Shown here piece after piece: positions 25,301 to 34,513 of a DNA stretch of 64,000 nucleotides. The notes beneath the pieces are model-generated. The model did no database searches, was not told the origin of the DNA, and saw only the letters and a list, made by a program, of their open reading frames with translations. Origin of the DNA: Ulvibacterium sp965248315 (lineage in GTDB: Bacteria > Bacteroidota > Bacteroidia > Flavobacteriales > Flavobacteriaceae); contig NZ_CBDFIX010000002.1 of assembly GCF_965248315.1 (NCBI RefSeq), forward strand, positions 3,348,001 through 3,412,000, read 5' to 3'. The position numbers and the translations under genes are program-made. The number at the start of each line of letters is the position of its first letter. Position 1 is the first letter of the stretch.

Positions 25301-28084
25301 TTAATTTTTTAATTCATCTGCCGGTAATTGTACCTTGGTATTTATTGGATTCCCATCTGCATCAATTTCAATAATGGCGTCGAAGCCCAACTCGTCCAGT
25401 TTATTTATAATTTTGGCCCTATCCCCTACCATGAACCAATTAACAGCCTCCGGTCGGACTACTTTTTGGCTTACTTCGTGTACATCCTTTAAAGAAAGGC
25501 TTCTTACGCTCTGATCATATTTCTGGTAATAGTCATCGGACAAATTGTATTTGACCAATTTGGACATGGAACTGTTTACGGCACTATTGGTTTCCCATTG
25601 CCCAGGCAATTTCAAAACCTGATTGGTCTTTACCTTGTCCAACTCCTGTTGCGTGGCAGGCCTAGTGGAAATGAATTCAGAAATTTCCTTACGCAGCTCG
25701 GTAACGGATTCGGCAGACTTATCCGTTTGTACTGGGGCATAAACAAGGAAAGGTCGTTCTTCCTTATTGGACATAACAAATCCTCCGGCGCCATAGGCCC
25801 AATGCTTGTCTTCCCTTAGATTCATATTGATACGTGAGGTGAAATTTCCACCCAAAATACTGACCATTTGCTCCAGGGCAATTTCCGATACATCCCCATA
25901 CTTGTGCGTAAGGTGGCCCGCCAATATAATAGATTGTTGCGATTCCGGTCTATTAACGAGGTACAAAGTATTTTTGGTGTTTGCTTTAGGTGCATTGAAG
26001 GTTATTGAAGGCACATCGGATTTTTTCCATTTTCCCAATGATTTCTCCAGTTTGGATTTTAATTCCTCCATATCTACATCTCCAGTAATCACCAATGTAG
26101 CATTATTTGGCCTTATCCACGTTTTATAGAATTTCAGCGCATCGTCCCTAGTAAGTTTTGCCACGGTATCCTCATAGCCCGTTCCGGTATAGGGGTTACT
26201 ATAAGGGTGGTCTTCGCCATATAGATACTTGTTCATAACCCGTAATGCCATGGCAATAGGTTGGGATTTTTCCTTTTTAATGCTATTTATCTGTTCATTT
26301 TTTAATCGATCGAATTCCTTTTCCGGAAAGGCCGGGTTAAGAATTACATCGGCAAAGAGGTCTAAACTCCCATCTAGGCTCTGTTTAAGGGTGTTGAGAT
26401 AAACATTGGAATTATCTTGACTGGAATAGGTATATAAACTGGCTCCTAATAATTGCAGTTTCTCATTGATTTCAAGAGAACTCAGCTCTTTAGTGCCCTC
26501 GTCCATTAAATTCATGGCCAATTCCGCGGTTCCTGGGCTAGATAGGTAATCCGTCTTATAACCGGCATCCATCATAAGGTTCATCACTACTGTAGGGACG
26601 CCTTCTCTTTTTGCCAATACGATGTTCAATCCATTGGAGAGTTTGGCTCGCTCCAGTTCAGGAAAGCTAGAACTCTTTTGAGTTCCTAGTTCCGGCAACT
26701 TGGAACGATCCACATTGGTTTCTTCTATCGTATAATCGGGAAAAGGTTTACAAACTAGGGTATGCTTCCCTTGGCGGAGCCATTTTTGGGCAGTGGACTT
26801 TAGGTCCTCTACCGTAGCCTTCTCTACATAATTTAATACTGTCTTGTAGTAGGCTGCATCTCCAAAATACGTTTGATTGGAAGCCAATCTATCGGATATA
26901 CCTCCAAAACCTCCAATACGTTCCAATCCTTTAATGAAATTGGCAAAGTAGGCTGCCTTCACCCGTTTTAATTCCAATTCCGTAGGACCACTTTGAATGA
27001 GGTTTTCTATTTCGGATTGAAAGACCTCCTTTACTACATCTGGATCCTCACCGGGCTTAACATTTACCCAAGTAACAAAATTACTAGCTATTTCCTTGGA
27101 GGCCTGATACGATACTACCGAGCTTGCCGTTTGGTCTTCATAGACCAGTTTTTTGTACAGTCTGGAATTCTTGCCACCTGTTAAAATGGAGGATATCAAA
27201 TCAAAATGAATATCCTCCCGGTGCCCGAACTGGGGTGTGTTCCAAGAGAACAGAATTCGCGTCTCGGGAACTCTGTCCTCATATACTTGATAGGTGTCCC
27301 CATTGTGAACGGGAATGTTTATTTCTGGACGAACAATTGTTGGGCCGGAAGGAATGGCTCCGAAATATTTCAGCACCTTTTTATGCACCTCATCCGGATC
27401 TATGTCCCCAGCTATGGCAATAACCGCATTGGCCGCACCATAATAGGCTTTAAACCATTCTTGCACATCCTCTAACGAAGCCGCGTCCAAATCCTCCATT
27501 TCACCTATTACGGTCCATGAGTATGGGTGCCCTTTAGGATACATAGCCTTAGTAAGTAATTCCCCTTGTCTTCCATAAGGTTGATTCTCCCCTTGCCTTT
27601 TTTCATTCTGCACCACCCCACGTTGCTCATCAAGTTTGGCTTGATCAATGGCACCTAAAAGGTAGCCCATACGATCGGATTCCAAAAAAAGTACTTGGTC
27701 TAGGGCGGAAACGGGAACATTCTGAAAATAATTGGTTCTATCGGAATTCGTGGTTCCATTTAAGTCGGTGCCCCCTATTCGCTCCAAAGCTTGAAAATAA
27801 TCGTCATTAAAGTTTTCGCTACCATTGAACATCAAATGTTCGAATAAATGAGCAAATCCACTCTTTCCTGGTTTTTCGTTTTTGGATCCTACATGATACC
27901 AAACATTTACCGCTACTATAGGGGCCTTATGATCTTCATGTACCAAAAGGGTGAGCCCATTGGGCAAAGTAAACTTTTCATAGGGAATATCTATTTCGCT
28001 AACCTTAAATCCCACGGTCTGAGATGGAAGACTTTGCACTACTGCAAACAAAAGAATACATAATACGTGAAGTGATTTTTTCAT
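25301..28084 (-). CDS. M16 family zinc peptidase (pitrilysin/processing-protease type)
   Basis: The 927-residue protein has a signal peptide (about 1-21) and the inverted zinc motif HLFEH (H79, E82, H83) in its first M16 domain. A downstream glutamate in the DEQRGVVQNEKRQGENQ region serves as the third ligand. The second half (from about residue 480) repeats the fold without the motif, as usual for the non-catalytic domain. This two-domain, single-chain form is a periplasmic peptidase of Bacteroidota that probably degrades short peptides. It is transcribed alone and divergent from the kinase-aminotransferase gene. Confidence 0.92.
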   Translation of the reverse strand: MKKSLHVLCILLFAVVQSLPSQTVGFKVSEIDIPYEKFTLPNGLTLLVHEDHKAPIVAVNVWYHVGSKNEKPGKSGFAHLFEHLMFNGSENFNDDYFQALERIGGTDLNGTTNSDRTNYFQNVPVSALDQVLFLESDRMGYLLGAIDQAKLDEQRGVVQNEKRQGENQPYGRQGELLTKAMYPKGHPYSWTVIGEMEDLDAASLEDVQEWFKAYYGAANAVIAIAGDIDPDEVHKKVLKYFGAIPSGPTIVRPEINIPVHNGDTYQVYEDRVPETRILFSWNTPQFGHREDIHFDLISSILTGGKNSRLYKKLVYEDQTASSVVSYQASKEIASNFVTWVNVKPGEDPDVVKEVFQSEIENLIQSGPTELELKRVKAAYFANFIKGLERIGGFGGISDRLASNQTYFGDAAYYKTVLNYVEKATVEDLKSTAQKWLRQGKHTLVCKPFPDYTIEETNVDRSKLPELGTQKSSSFPELERAKLSNGLNIVLAKREGVPTVVMNLMMDAGYKTDYLSSPGTAELAMNLMDEGTKELSSLEINEKLQLLGASLYTYSSQDNSNVYLNTLKQSLDGSLDLFADVILNPAFPEKEFDRLKNEQINSIKKEKSQPIAMALRVMNKYLYGEDHPYSNPYTGTGYEDTVAKLTRDDALKFYKTWIRPNNATLVITGDVDMEELKSKLEKSLGKWKKSDVPSITFNAPKANTKNTLYLVNRPESQQSIILAGHLTHKYGDVSEIALEQMVSILGGNFTSRINMNLREDKHWAYGAGGFVMSNKEERPFLVYAPVQTDKSAESVTELRKEISEFISTRPATQQELDKVKTNQVLKLPGQWETNSAVNSSMSKLVKYNLSDDYYQKYDQSVRSLSLKDVHEVSQKVVRPEAVNWFMVGDRAKIINKLDELGFDAIIEIDADGNPINTKVQLPADELKN

Positions 28085-28218
28085 GATTGATGATTTAATA
28101 GACTTTAGTTAATGCTAAGAGTAAATATACTATTTAGCGGTCAGGAGTACAATTTTTTATGATTCATCTTACATGTTTCAACAAGAAATAGTTTTGTCCG
28201 GAACATCGATATGATGCT

Positions 28219-28226
28219 TATCTTTG
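28219..28226 (+). promoter_or_regulatory. TAnnTTTG -7 box for the kinase-aminotransferase gene
   Basis: TATCTTTG matches the -7 consensus; TTTG at 28193-28196 is a possible -33 element at 22 bases. The box contains the TTG at 28224 that would otherwise be read as a start. The next in-frame TTG at 28245 is therefore the better candidate. Confidence 0.5.
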
Positions 28227-28244
28227 ACACAAAAGTCTTCGTCG

Positions 28245-30494
28245 TTGGAAGAGATTCTCTCCGAATATTATGGTCTAGATCAGATAAGGCTATCGCCTCT
28301 GGAAGGATATGATAGTATCAATTTTAAAGTGGAGACCAAAGGTAAGACCCATGTCCTAAAGCAATATCCCTATTCAGATGCTACCCAAGAACTTCTCCAT
28401 GCCGAAAATCGAATACTACAAAACGTTTCAAAAGTAAGTAGCTATGATTTTCCCAAGCCCGTTAATGCCAAAAATGGTAAAGAACTTATTGTAAGAGAGG
28501 GAATAATGTTCCGTTTGCTAAGCTATGTGGAAGGCGATTTTCTGGGTAACGTCCAACATACTCCCAAGCTTTTAAAATCCTTCGGGGAATTCCTCGGAAA
28601 AATGGATCGGCCCTTGCTCAGGTCCCATGAGGCTTCCCTTGCGGCCAAAGAAACGCCGTGGGACTTAAAACATTTTATGGCCAATGAAAAATATCTGAAA
28701 TTCATTCCCGATAGTAAGGATAGAAGCTTAGTGGACTATTTTTTTCTACAGTTTCTTGAAAATGTTTCCCCATATCAATATGAGCTGAGGAAAAGTATCA
28801 TTCATAATGATGCCAACGACTGGAACGTACTTACCAAGGATGGAAAAGTTTCGGGCATCATAGATTTTGGCGATATGTGTCATTCTTGGACGGTGAACGA
28901 AATCGCAGTCGCCATAACCTACATCATGATGGAAAAGGATAATCCCTTGGAAGCGGCTTCTCATGTCATAAAAGGGTACCAGAGCATTTTGCCATTGGAA
29001 GCAAAGGAACTGGATATACTGTATTATTTAGTAGCTGCCCGGTTGTGTACCAGTGTTTGCAATTCGGCATATACAAAAACGTTAAAGCCGGAATCAGAAT
29101 ATATTACTATAAGTGAAAAGCCGGCCTGGCGATTATTGCGAAAATGGTTGGGGATAAATCCTATTAAATGCAGTGACACTTTCCGTCTTGCCGCTGGCTA
29201 TCCAAGGGTCAATAAACCAAAGCTAACGCAGCAATTGAAGAAAAGGAACTTAAATTTAAGCAAGGCATTGTCCCTTAGCTATACCAACCCGATCCAGATG
29301 CAGCGTTCTGCCTTTCAATACATGTACGATGGCCAAGGGAATACTATTTTGGATGCTTACAATAATATTATGTTGGCAGGACATTGTCATCCAAAAGTTG
29401 TCAGGGCCGGCAGGCAAGTAATGGCAAGATTGAATACCAATACGCGCTACATATATCCAGAAATCTTGGCGTACAGTGAAACGTTGTTATCCAAATTCCC
29501 ACAAAGTCTGAATAAAGTCTTTTTTGTAAATTCAGGAAGCGCGGCCACCGATTTGGCCATCCGAATGGCCTTGGCCTATTCCAAAAAGAAAAAAATAGTG
29601 GTCCTGGAACATGGCTACCATGGGAATACGAGAATCGGAATAGATGTAAGCCATTACAAGTACGATCAAGGAAACGGGCTGGGAAAACAGGGTTATATAG
29701 TAGAAGCTCCGATGCCCAAGGTTTTTGGTTCGGGTCTAAAAGATGATGGCTCCGCAGGAAAACACTTTGCCCAAGAAACAATAGCTAAAGTTGATGGGTC
29801 CAAAGGTAAGATAGCGGCTTTTATTGCGGAGCCTGTAATGGGCTGTGGCGGACAGGTACCTTTGGCCAAAGGTTATTTGGAGGAAGTGTACCCAAAAATA
29901 CGTGAACAGGGCGGTATTTGTATCAGTGATGAAGTACAAGTAGGTTTTGGCCGTTTGGGAGATTTCTTCTGGGGTTATGAAATGCACGGGGTGGTACCGG
30001 ACATGGTAATCTTGGGCAAACCCATGGGCAATGGACATCCCATAGGCGCAGTGGTCACCACCACGGAAATCTCGGAAAGCTTTGCACAGGGTCCCGAATT
30101 TTTTAGCTCCTTTGGCGGTAATCCGGTTTCTTGTGCCATAGGCCAAGCGGTTTTGCAGGTAATCCAAGAGGAAAAACTTCAAGAACATGCCAAAAAGGTC
30201 GGGTATTATTTACAATCCCTTCTAATTGAACTGCAACGGGAATTTTTGGAAATTGCCAACATTAGAGGTATGGGACTTTTTATTGGTGTTGAACTATTGG
30301 ATAAAAAAGGAAATCCCAATACCATGTTGGCCCATAGGATTAAGAATGAGCTTCGGGAAAACTATATCTTGATAGGAACCGACGGACCGCACGATAACGT
30401 CTTAAAAATAAAGCCTCCCCTATCATTTTCAGAAAAAGATGCGGACCTATTAGTGTACCAATTGCATAAAATATGCAATGAATTATTAAATTAG
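28245..30494 (+). CDS. APH-type kinase fused to class III aminotransferase-fold PLP enzyme (phospho-lyase type)
   Basis: The protein has about 749 residues. The N-terminal third is an aminoglycoside/choline-kinase-like domain, with catalytic HNDANDWN (H187, D189, N194) and IIDFGD (D207). The rest, from about residue 340, is a class III aminotransferase fold with SDEVQVGFGR and the PLP lysine at 592 (LGKPMGNG). The relatives I recognise are hydroxylysine kinase and the phosphohydroxylysine / phosphoethanolamine phospho-lyases. A single protein that phosphorylates an amino alcohol and then eliminates phosphate is therefore a reasonable inference. The peptidase M23 domain often placed between the two in other bacteria is absent. 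The start is TTG; 28224 is possible but lies in a promoter box. Confidence 0.82.
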   Translation: MEEILSEYYGLDQIRLSPLEGYDSINFKVETKGKTHVLKQYPYSDATQELLHAENRILQNVSKVSSYDFPKPVNAKNGKELIVREGIMFRLLSYVEGDFLGNVQHTPKLLKSFGEFLGKMDRPLLRSHEASLAAKETPWDLKHFMANEKYLKFIPDSKDRSLVDYFFLQFLENVSPYQYELRKSIIHNDANDWNVLTKDGKVSGIIDFGDMCHSWTVNEIAVAITYIMMEKDNPLEAASHVIKGYQSILPLEAKELDILYYLVAARLCTSVCNSAYTKTLKPESEYITISEKPAWRLLRKWLGINPIKCSDTFRLAAGYPRVNKPKLTQQLKKRNLNLSKALSLSYTNPIQMQRSAFQYMYDGQGNTILDAYNNIMLAGHCHPKVVRAGRQVMARLNTNTRYIYPEILAYSETLLSKFPQSLNKVFFVNSGSAATDLAIRMALAYSKKKKIVVLEHGYHGNTRIGIDVSHYKYDQGNGLGKQGYIVEAPMPKVFGSGLKDDGSAGKHFAQETIAKVDGSKGKIAAFIAEPVMGCGGQVPLAKGYLEEVYPKIREQGGICISDEVQVGFGRLGDFFWGYEMHGVVPDMVILGKPMGNGHPIGAVVTTTEISESFAQGPEFFSSFGGNPVSCAIGQAVLQVIQEEKLQEHAKKVGYYLQSLLIELQREFLEIANIRGMGLFIGVELLDKKGNPNTMLAHRIKNELRENYILIGTDGPHDNVLKIKPPLSFSEKDADLLVYQLHKICNELLN

Positions 30495-30515
30495 CATTAC
30501 ACTAAATCTTCCCAT

Positions 30516-30893
30516 ATGAAAAATACCCTTCTCAAGGATCTAGGACTGGCCTTACTGCGTATCGGTTCGTCCGCTTTACTGTTGACCCATGGTTTTTCTA
30601 AATTTCAAAAACTTATATCTGGCGATTTCGAATTTGGAGATCCTATAGGTATAGGTTCTGCCCCTACACTTTTCTTGGCTGTACTAGCTGAATTTGTTTG
30701 TCCCATTTTAATCATTTTGGGTTTTAAGACCAGATGGGCAGCCATATTCCCAGCGGTTACCATGGTAGTCGCCGCATTTATTGTTCATGCACAAGATGCT
30801 ATAGGCGTTAAGGAAAAAGCATTGTTGTTCTTAATAGCCTTTGTATCCATAAGTCTATTGGGGCCTGGGAAATATAGTATTGACAAAAAATAG
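30516..30893 (+). CDS. DoxX-family membrane protein (short form)
   Basis: The 125-residue protein has four membrane helices (about 10-27, 45-68, 70-90 and 97-115) in the DoxX/SURF4-like arrangement. It contains LALLRIGSSALLLTHGFSKF, the usual DoxX N-terminus. It lies 21 bases after the kinase-aminotransferase gene and is probably cotranscribed. Function is unknown; it is a shorter paralogue of the protein at 23841. Its stop is 2 bases from the convergent holA stop. Confidence 0.8.
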   Translation: MKNTLLKDLGLALLRIGSSALLLTHGFSKFQKLISGDFEFGDPIGIGSAPTLFLAVLAEFVCPILIILGFKTRWAAIFPAVTMVVAAFIVHAQDAIGVKEKALLFLIAFVSISLLGPGKYSIDKK

Positions 30894-30895
30894 GA

Positions 30896-31897
30896 TCAGA
30901 TGATCTTTACCAACAGTTCCTTTAGAAGATCAGATTGTGAGATTCCATAAGCCCCTACCCCTTTTCCTTTAAGGTCCATCTCGCGTAAAGACGAAACGAT
31001 ACGGCTAACTTTTTTCATAGGATAGTTTTTTGCTGCAACTCGAAACTCATCCACAAAATATGGGTTTATCCTTAAAGCACTGGCCACATTTTTTGGAGAA
31101 TGATCGTTTAAGCCATGATATTGCAATAATTGTGAGAAAAAAGAATGCAACAAGGTAACTGTTAGCACAAATGGATTGTCCTTAGGATTTTGGGAAAAGT
31201 AATGTACAATTTTGGTCGCCTTAAGGATATCCCTCTCCCCAATAGCCTTTTTCAGTTCAAAATTGTTGTAATCCTTGCTTATCCCAATGTGTTTTTCAAT
31301 GTTTTCCGGTGTAATTTCTTCTCCTTTGGGCAAAACTAGTTGTAGCTTTTCCAATTCTTTGCTTATCCTACTCAGATCGGTTCCTAAAAACTCTACCAGC
31401 AAACTGGCCGCTTTATGGGAAATATGGTACCCTTTGCCCAAAAGAACTTTCCGTATCCAATCCGCCACTTGGTTATCATATAATTTCTTGCTCTCGAACA
31501 ATACACCCGTTTTTCGAACGGACTTGTATAACTTTTTTCGTTTGTCCAATTTTTTATACTTGTAGCAAACGACCAGGATGGTAGAGGGTTGAGGGTTTTC
31601 AACATAAGCCGTAAGGTGCTCTATGGTCCTGGAAAGATGTTGTGCCTCCTTGACAATGACTACCTGTCTTTCGGACATCATGGGATATCGCTTTGCATTT
31701 GCTATGATATCATCTACCGTGGCATCCTTGCCATATAATACAACTTGATTGAATCCACGTTCCTCCTCCGTAAGGACTTGCTTTTCTATATATTCCGCAA
31801 TCCGATCTATATAATACGGTTCTTCACCTGATAAGAAATATATAGGTTTTACTGCTCCCTTACGTATGTCGGCAACAATTTGCCTTACTTCATCCAT
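30896..31897 (-). CDS. holA: DNA polymerase III subunit delta
   Basis: The 333-residue protein is the clamp-loader delta subunit, which opens the beta clamp during replication. It starts with the family pattern KPIYFLSGEEPYYIDRIAEYIE and contains FNQVVLYGKD, YPMMSERQVVIVKEAQ and the central LGTDLSRISKELEKLQL helix. It has the three-domain length expected. It is divergent from the HsdR-N-like gene, with 26 bases between starts, an arrangement I recall in other Bacteroidota. Confidence 0.92.
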   Translation of the reverse strand: MDEVRQIVADIRKGAVKPIYFLSGEEPYYIDRIAEYIEKQVLTEEERGFNQVVLYGKDATVDDIIANAKRYPMMSERQVVIVKEAQHLSRTIEHLTAYVENPQPSTILVVCYKYKKLDKRKKLYKSVRKTGVLFESKKLYDNQVADWIRKVLLGKGYHISHKAASLLVEFLGTDLSRISKELEKLQLVLPKGEEITPENIEKHIGISKDYNNFELKKAIGERDILKATKIVHYFSQNPKDNPFVLTVTLLHSFFSQLLQYHGLNDHSPKNVASALRINPYFVDEFRVAAKNYPMKKVSRIVSSLREMDLKGKGVGAYGISQSDLLKELLVKII

Positions 31898-31923
31898 TCA
31901 AAAAAAAACATCAAATTTGCATC

Positions 31924-32370
31924 ATGCAGAAACTATCCTTTCCCACTTATGATTTCCGCTTTAAAAGTAGGGAAAATAAGATTTGTATTTTTGATGTCAT
32001 ACGGAAAAAGTTTGTCGTCTTACAACCGGAAGAATGGGTAAGACAACATGTCATCCATTATCTCATCTATGAAAAAAGATATCCCAAAAGCCTCATCAAT
32101 GTTGAAAAACAACTCGCTATCAATTCAATTAAGAAGAGATACGATGTGGTAGTTTTTAAAAATGATGGAAGCATACATACCTTGGTGGAATGTAAGGCTC
32201 CTGAAATAAGGATTACGCAACGTACCTTTGATCAGATTGCAAGGTACAATATGAAATTAAATGCCGATTATTTGATGGTAACAAATGGGATGGAACATTT
32301 TTATTGCAAAATGGACTATGAAGCCGAAAAATATCATTTTCTAGAACATATTCCTGATTTTAGCCGTTAA
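31924..32370 (+). CDS. Orphan type I restriction enzyme R N-terminal-like nuclease domain protein
   Basis: The 148-residue protein corresponds to the HsdR N-terminal nuclease domain alone. PD-(D/E)xK core residues are visible: D74 in KKRYDVVVF and E89-x-K91 in LVECKAPE, followed by a helix with Q104. No helicase, methylase or specificity genes are nearby, so it is not a restriction system. It is a conserved stand-alone Bacteroidota protein beside holA. A structure-specific DNA nuclease role linked to replication is plausible but unproven. Confidence 0.85.
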   Translation: MQKLSFPTYDFRFKSRENKICIFDVIRKKFVVLQPEEWVRQHVIHYLIYEKRYPKSLINVEKQLAINSIKKRYDVVVFKNDGSIHTLVECKAPEIRITQRTFDQIARYNMKLNADYLMVTNGMEHFYCKMDYEAEKYHFLEHIPDFSR

Positions 32371-32382
32371 TTTGCCGTCGAT

Positions 32383-33384
32383 TTGAAGCTAGCTATCGTC
32401 ATACTCAATTGGAACGGAGAGGCTCTTTTGGAAAGATATTTACCCATAGTGGTAAAATATTCCGACGGAGCCGATATTTATTTGGCGGACAATGCTTCCA
32501 CGGATGATTCCGTTGCCTTTGCCCGTGCCAATTTCCCTACCGTAAGAATTATTCAAAATACCTTTAACGGGGGGTTTTCCAAAGGGTACAATGATGCCCT
32601 TAAACAAGTTGAAGCAGATATTTACTGCCTCCTAAATTCCGATGTTGAGGTTTCCAAAAACTGGCTGCCCCCCATAATTCAAGGTTTTAAAAATCTTCCC
32701 AAAGCCGCGATTATCCAGCCAAAAATACTGGATTTACTACGAAGGGATTATTTTGAATATGCCGGGGCCGCGGGAGGCTTTATTGATCAGTTGGGCTATC
32801 CTTTTTGTAGGGGAAGAATTTTTCAGGCATTGGAGAAGGATGAAGGACAATATGATGATACCCTAGAAATTTTTTGGGCCACCGGTGCTTGCATGTTCAT
32901 TAAAAGTGAGATCTATTGGGAATTAGGAGGACTAGATGAGGACTATTTTGCACATCAGGAAGAAGTAGACTTATGTTGGAGGGCAAAAAACAAAGGATAC
33001 AAGGTATATTATATAGGAAAATCCAAAGTCTATCATTTGGGTGGTTCTACCTTAAGTAATATGAACCCAAAAAAAACCTATCTCAATTTTAGAAATTCGC
33101 TGTTTTCGATAACCAAGAACCTTCCCAGAAGAAAAGCATTTTTAATTATCGCTATACGATTGTTATTGGATGGCGTTGCAGCAATTCGGTTTATTTTTCA
33201 GTTCAGATTTCAACATTGTTTAGCTATCTTGCGGGCTCATCTAAGCTTTTACAAGCATTTTAGTAAAATTTACAGGAAAAGGGAAAAAGCTAATTTTATA
33301 CTAAAGTATTACATTGCAAAGTCCATAGTGTGGTCCTATTTCGTACATCAAATAAAGAAATTTAACATTTTAGTAAAAGATTAA
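32383..33384 (+). CDS. Glycosyltransferase family 2
   Basis: The 333-residue protein begins at TTG 32383 (MKLAIVILNWNGE), 12 bases after the upstream stop. The GT2 (GT-A) motifs are the nucleotide-sugar-binding ADNASTDDS (35-43), the DxD-equivalent LNSDVEV (84-90) and HQEEVDLCWRAKNKGY, with the catalytic acidic residues. The C-terminus (about 250-290) is hydrophobic and basic, suggesting membrane association. The likely role is building a cell-surface polysaccharide or glycolipid. Family resemblance is to rhamnosyltransferase-like GT2 proteins. Confidence 0.9.
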   Translation: MKLAIVILNWNGEALLERYLPIVVKYSDGADIYLADNASTDDSVAFARANFPTVRIIQNTFNGGFSKGYNDALKQVEADIYCLLNSDVEVSKNWLPPIIQGFKNLPKAAIIQPKILDLLRRDYFEYAGAAGGFIDQLGYPFCRGRIFQALEKDEGQYDDTLEIFWATGACMFIKSEIYWELGGLDEDYFAHQEEVDLCWRAKNKGYKVYYIGKSKVYHLGGSTLSNMNPKKTYLNFRNSLFSITKNLPRRKAFLIIAIRLLLDGVAAIRFIFQFRFQHCLAILRAHLSFYKHFSKIYRKREKANFILKYYIAKSIVWSYFVHQIKKFNILVKD

Positions 33385-33396
33385 CGAATTTGAAAT

Positions 33397-33425
33397 TTTG
33401 AGGTTTCCCATTTTATCTAATTTTG
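33397..33425 (+). promoter_or_regulatory. Promoter of the OmpA-type lipoprotein gene
   Basis: TTTG at 33397-33400 and TAATTTTG at 33418-33425, 17 bases apart, closely match the Bacteroidota promoter. The start codon at 33485 leaves a leader of about 53 bases that is AT-rich, a pattern seen for highly expressed genes of this group. Confidence 0.65.
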
Positions 33426-33484
33426 CTGCCGAACCAATACGTACTAAAACAAATAACAAACATTAATAAATAGAATCCGTAATT

Positions 33485-34336
33485 ATGAAAAGATTAATTT
33501 TAGGTTGTTTAGGAGTAGCTTTATTGCTATCGTCCTGTGTATCACAGAAAAAATTTGCAGACCTTGAAGCCAAACATAAGGAAGCTCAAGATCTTTTGAA
33601 TTCGGCAACGGTGAAGTTAAACGATTGTTTGGAAGAGAAAGCCACGGCGACTTCTAAAATGAAAACTTTGGAAGACCAAAATGCTTTTCTCAAGGCCAAC
33701 AATCAGGAGTTGATCAACAATATGGGTAATTTGACCACATTGACTACCAAAGGTGCAGAGAACTTGGAAAAATCCCTAGAAAGTCTAAAGGAAAAAGACC
33801 TTACCATTCGTAAGTTACAGGATGCCATCACGAGAAGGGATTCCGTTAACTTGTCATTGGTACAAAGCCTTAAAGGTGTACTTGGAAATTTGGATGATGA
33901 GGATATAGAGATAAGCGTGGAAAAAGGTGTTGTGTTTGTTTCCATTTCGGACAAATTGCTTTTCAGCAGCGGAAGTTATAACGTTACCAGAAGAGCGAAG
34001 GAAGTTTTGGGCAAAGTTGCTATGGTAGTGAACAACAAACCTGATTTTGAATTTATGGTAGAAGGCCATACGGATGATGTTCCTTACAGAAGTGGTGTAT
34101 TATTGGACAACTGGGATTTAAGTGTTAAACGTGCAACAGCCGTTGTACGTATCCTTCAAAACGATTATAACGTTGACCCCAAGCGTATGACCGCTGCCGG
34201 TAGAGCAGAATTCATTCCGGTATCACAAACTGAGAAATCCAAAAACAGAAGAACGCGTATCGTAGTTCTTCCAAAAATCGATCAGTTCTATAGTATGATT
34301 GAAGAGGGTATGAAAGACCCTGCAATCAATAACTAA
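33485..34336 (+). CDS. OmpA-family outer-membrane lipoprotein
   Basis: The 283-residue protein has a lipoprotein signal (cysteine 18, LSSC) and a long coiled-coil (about 22-125). A C-terminal OmpA-like domain (about 150-270) retains the peptidoglycan-binding residues: VEGHTDDVPY, LSVKRATAV and NRRTRI. It should tether the outer membrane to the cell wall. A strong promoter and a perfect terminator frame it, so it is a single-gene unit. A divergent paralogue lacking these residues lies at 43371. Confidence 0.93.
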   Translation: MKRLILGCLGVALLLSSCVSQKKFADLEAKHKEAQDLLNSATVKLNDCLEEKATATSKMKTLEDQNAFLKANNQELINNMGNLTTLTTKGAENLEKSLESLKEKDLTIRKLQDAITRRDSVNLSLVQSLKGVLGNLDDEDIEISVEKGVVFVSISDKLLFSSGSYNVTRRAKEVLGKVAMVVNNKPDFEFMVEGHTDDVPYRSGVLLDNWDLSVKRATAVVRILQNDYNVDPKRMTAAGRAEFIPVSQTEKSKNRRTRIVVLPKIDQFYSMIEEGMKDPAINN

Positions 34337-34354
34337 ACAATATATTTAGAATAA

Positions 34355-34385
34355 AAACCGCAGCATTCATGCTGCGGTTTTTTTG
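34355..34385 (+). terminator. Rho-independent terminator after the OmpA-type gene
   Basis: A perfect 10-base stem, AAACCGCAGC/GCTGCGGTTT, with loop ATTCAT and a following T-run. It begins 18 bases after the stop codon. Confidence 0.92.
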
Positions 34386-34438
34386 TGTCCAATACCTAGC
34401 TATAATTCCGCAATTGTACTCCCGTTCCTATTTTGTAC

Positions 34439-34446
34439 TACCTTTG
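34439..34446 (+). promoter_or_regulatory. TAnnTTTG -7 box for the zinc metalloprotease gene
   Basis: TACCTTTG matches the -7 consensus, with TTG at 34414-34416 upstream. It lies about 68 bases before the ATG at 34514 and after the ATG at 34433, which argues against the longer reading of the frame. Confidence 0.5.
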
Positions 34447-34513
34447 TCAACAAAGGTCCAAACCAACCATCATATTAGAATACTATATTTTTTTTAAAAA
34501 CGTTAGCTTACGT

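Noticed and set aside
29736..30188. Minus-strand 150-codon open frame within the kinase-aminotransferase gene
   Set aside because: It is antisense to a well-supported aminotransferase domain and shows no protein-like features; other similar frames over long genes were dropped for the same reason.
31924..32370. Restriction-modification system
   Set aside because: Only the HsdR N-terminal domain is present, without helicase, methylase or specificity genes.
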